64,000 nucleotides of DNA, taken from the NCBI RefSeq assembly GCF_016901775.1, contig NZ_JACJKW010000014.1, positions 19,328 through 83,327 on the forward strand. Direction: 5' to 3'. Within the stretch, counting starts at the first letter, position 1, and the number at the start of each line of letters is the position of its first letter. Both the position numbers and the translations under genes were made by a program. The DNA comes from Intestinimonas butyriciproducens (GTDB lineage Bacteria; Bacillota; Clostridia; Oscillospirales; Butyricicoccaceae). The notes beneath the pieces are model-generated. The model saw nothing but the letters and a program-made list of their open reading frames with translations, was not told the DNA's origin and did not search any database. Shown one piece after another: positions 62,556 through 64,000 of the stretch.

Positions 62556-63560
62556 ATGAAAAGAGCGGTATGGATTTTAATAATTGCCGGGATGTGCCTT
62601 TCATTATGCGCTTGCAGCAAAAGTGAAGCAGCTACAAAGGTAGACAATATGATCTCGGAAATAGGTGAAGTCACACTGGAAAGCGGAGCAAAAATAACTG
62701 CGGCGGAAGAAGCGGCTAATGAGTTGAAAGAATCAGAGTATAAGCAGTTGGAACAGATTTCCGCACTGAAAGAAGCAAGGAAAATTTATGACCAACTGAT
62801 GGAAGAAAAAAGAATTGAAGAAAATAAAACGGAAATTGCTGAACTGGAATCGGCGATTGACTCGATTGGCACTGTAACTTTGGAGCAAGAATCGGTGATT
62901 TCTGATATTAGAAAGCAATATAACCGGGCCAATAAAGAAGTGCAGGTTGGTGTGACAAACTATAAAATACTGGAACAGGCCGAAGAGCAACTGAGCAATC
63001 TGAAGGTGCAAAATGTTATCAATTTGATTGATCAAATAGGGCAAGTGACATTAAACAGCGAGGAAGCAATCAATACAGCGAAGAGTACTTACAATAAATT
63101 ATCTTCTGATGAGAAAACAAGAGTAATAAATTATGATAGTGTGGAAGCTGCTTCTCAAAAGTTACAAGAACTCAAGATGGAAAAGCGTGTAAAAAATATT
63201 GTGAGAGTAACCAAACTCCAGGTTAGTAAACCGGATTCTGTGGGTGGCGTGGATATATTTTTTGGTTTTAGAAATATGTCCGATAAAGTCATAAAATATA
63301 TTACATTTGAAGTGGTACCATACAATGCCGTTGGAGACATAGTATACTGCGAAATCCGTGATTATGCGAATTTCAGAGGACAAGCTACAGGTCCGTATGC
63401 ACAGGGGCAGGGACTCACCGGAAACTCTGATTGGTATTGGGCGAATGCATGGTATAACTCCACCATTGCAAGTATTCAGTTAAGGGGAATTGATATTGAA
63501 TATATGGACGGCACAAGCGTATCTTTATCTGGAAACGAACTAAATTATGTTATATATTGA
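62556..63560 (+). CDS. Repeat-containing lipoprotein of the integrative element
   Basis: This is a 334-residue protein. The signal peptide ends in the lipobox LCAC (Cys 20). Three helical repeats follow (about 27-80, 87-145, 150-205), each built on an IGXVTLXS motif (SEIGEVTLES, DSIGTVTLEQ, DQIGQVTLNS) and ending in a YXXLXXAXXXL-like helix. These are common in clostridial surface proteins. The last 115 residues form a beta-rich domain with many aromatic residues. GGAGGGG precedes the ATG. Probable cell-surface adhesin or scaffold; function not shown. Confidence 0.8.
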   Translation: MKRAVWILIIAGMCLSLCACSKSEAATKVDNMISEIGEVTLESGAKITAAEEAANELKESEYKQLEQISALKEARKIYDQLMEEKRIEENKTEIAELESAIDSIGTVTLEQESVISDIRKQYNRANKEVQVGVTNYKILEQAEEQLSNLKVQNVINLIDQIGQVTLNSEEAINTAKSTYNKLSSDEKTRVINYDSVEAASQKLQELKMEKRVKNIVRVTKLQVSKPDSVGGVDIFFGFRNMSDKVIKYITFEVVPYNAVGDIVYCEIRDYANFRGQATGPYAQGQGLTGNSDWYWANAWYNSTIASIQLRGIDIEYMDGTSVSLSGNELNYVIY

Positions 63561-63598
63561 CATACATAAAGCACCAACTTGTTATCAGTGTTACACAA

Positions 63599-63637
63599 AC
63601 AGCCTTGCTCACTAATTAGAGCAGGGCTGTGCTTTTT
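63599..63637 (+). terminator. Terminator of the second lipoprotein gene
   Basis: ACAGCCTTGCTC (63599-63610) pairs with GAGCAGGGCTGT (63619-63630), followed by GCTTTTTGCTT. Confidence 0.8.
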
Positions 63638-63776
63638 GCTTGCTTCTATCTTTATTGTCTGGTATTATATATCTGTACAAATAAACTGTGCTATACATAG
63701 CGAATTGTGTGGTGCATGAGAGGAAGTAAATTCAGTCAAAAAGTTCTGAAAATGGTTGTTTTTTGCGTGTTTCTTT

Positions 63777-63871
63777 ATCAAGAACATGAACAAGCTTCTG
63801 GAAATGCTGGAAGATAATGACGATGTGCAGAATGTGTGGCACAACTGGGAAAACCCCACCGAAGCGTAAGA
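63777..63871 (+). repeat. Right direct repeat (attR), a yebC 3' fragment
   Basis: This is the second copy of the last 31 codons of yebC, including the stop, with no start codon or ribosome site. It differs from the left copy at two bases (silent in both places: GAG/GAA and AAT/AAC). It marks the right boundary of the integrative element. Confidence 0.9.
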
Positions 63872-63917
63872 ACAAAAAGAGCTGGGCAAAATGAACAGGT
63901 CCAGTAAAAACGGACAG

Positions 63918-63970
63918 TGACAAAAGACCCCCTGATGTAGGAAAATAGACTACATCAGGGGGTCTTGTCA
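63918..63970 (+). promoter_or_regulatory. Long hairpin at the transposase start
   Basis: TGACAAAAGACCCCCTGATG and CATCAGGGGGTCTTGTCA pair almost perfectly over about 20 bases, ending on the A of the ATG at 63970. It can sequester the start codon in transcripts that enter from outside. Confidence 0.6.
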
Positions 63971-64000
63971 TGAAGAAACGAAATTATACACATGTTCAAG
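63970..64000 (+). CDS. Start of a transposase-like ORF, cut by the window edge
   Basis: It reads MKKRNYTHVQ and continues out of the window. This opening resembles OrfA (helix-turn-helix) proteins of IS3-family elements in Clostridia, but ten residues are too few to be sure. Confidence 0.45.
   Translation, partial: MKKRNYTHVQ

Larger units (their letters stand above)
57118..63871 (+). mobile_element. 6.6-kb integrative element in the 3' end of yebC
   Basis: It is bounded by 95-bp near-identical repeats of the yebC 3' end. Genes are a tyrosine recombinase 158 bases from the left boundary, a serine recombinase, an unrecognised 443-residue protein, a ribbon-helix-helix regulator, two lipoproteins and a 49-residue ORF. 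The interior is strongly AT-rich with ATA/AAA/TTT codons, unlike the GC-rich host. No conjugation, relaxase or phage structural gene is seen, so it would be an integrative mobilisable element, satellite or island that needs help to transfer, if it moves at all. Confidence 0.88.
63892..64000 (+). mobile_element. Left end of an IS3-family-like insertion sequence (partial)
   Basis: A TGAACAGGTCCAG-type end at 63892 resembles IS3-family terminal repeats. A long hairpin (63918-63940 with 63950-63970) and the first codons of a transposase-like ORF follow. Only about 109 bases are in the window, so the family is a tentative call. Confidence 0.45.

Overview
This window looks like a chromosomal segment of an anaerobic, Gram-positive, low-branching Firmicute of the class Clostridia, probably near the Oscillospiraceae/Ruminococcaceae. 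The reasons are the clostridial gene neighbours (YqhQ-type DUF1385-prmC, recA-recX-rimO-pgsA-cysS, sbcDC, PheB/UPF0735, YebC), the Gram-positive control sites (a CGAAC-type SOS box and a CIRCE element), strong AGGAGG ribosome binding sites and canonical -35/-10 promoters. Most of the window is GC-rich and dominated by CTG, GTG and GCC codons. The last 6.6 kb is clearly AT-rich and foreign. No tRNA, rRNA or CRISPR array was seen. Family-level assignment is inference.

Layout. 1-5 kb: end of a secreted-protein gene, an NfeD/SPFH membrane pair, an AGCS amino-acid:sodium symporter and an ABC-F ATPase. 5-10 kb: ung, a LiaF-like membrane protein with mtaB, a D,D-carboxypeptidase and a small P-loop protein. 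10-15.5 kb: a lipoprotein with calcium-loop-like repeats, a response regulator, a histidine kinase, DUF1385 and prmC. 15.5-25.5 kb: an information-processing block with SOS-controlled recA, then recX, rimO, pgsA, cysS, a small membrane ORF, recD2, comF, a GNAT and an mreB homologue. 25.8-35 kb: an alcohol dehydrogenase/SDR pair, a UvrD-like helicase, a small anchored protein and sbcDC.

35-47.6 kb is a complete C-P lyase (phosphonate degradation) locus. It has a GntR/PhnF-like regulator with a protein-kinase-like gene behind it, facing a thirteen-gene operon: phnD-C-E-E-G-H-I-J-K-M, an inositol-monophosphatase-like gene, phnL and a PHP phosphoesterase. The PHP enzyme probably replaces PhnP at the cyclic ribose phosphate step, so the operon can import phosphonates and carry them to a sugar phosphate plus free phosphate. 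47.7-57.2 kb: CIRCE-controlled hsp20, tdh-kbl (threonine to glycine), a polysaccharide deacetylase, an HtrA protease, a GNAT, a TVP38 membrane protein, an ACT-domain protein, a tiny Asn/Lys-rich peptide and yebC.

Two things stand out. First, three copies of a hairpin-rich intergenic element (about 25.5, 29.7 and 48.3 kb) each lie between two copies of the neighbouring gene's own Rho-independent terminator hairpin. In two copies the hairpin duplication is exact (29 bp and 23 bp). This looks like a small mobile element that targets terminators and duplicates the whole hairpin. Second, a 6.6-kb integrative element is inserted at the 3' end of yebC. It is bounded by a 95-bp direct repeat (93 of 95 identical) and carries a tyrosine recombinase, a serine recombinase, a possible small RNA/attenuator ahead of an unrecognised 443-residue protein, a ribbon-helix-helix regulator, two lipoproteins and a 49-residue ORF. 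An IS3-like element starts just past its right end.
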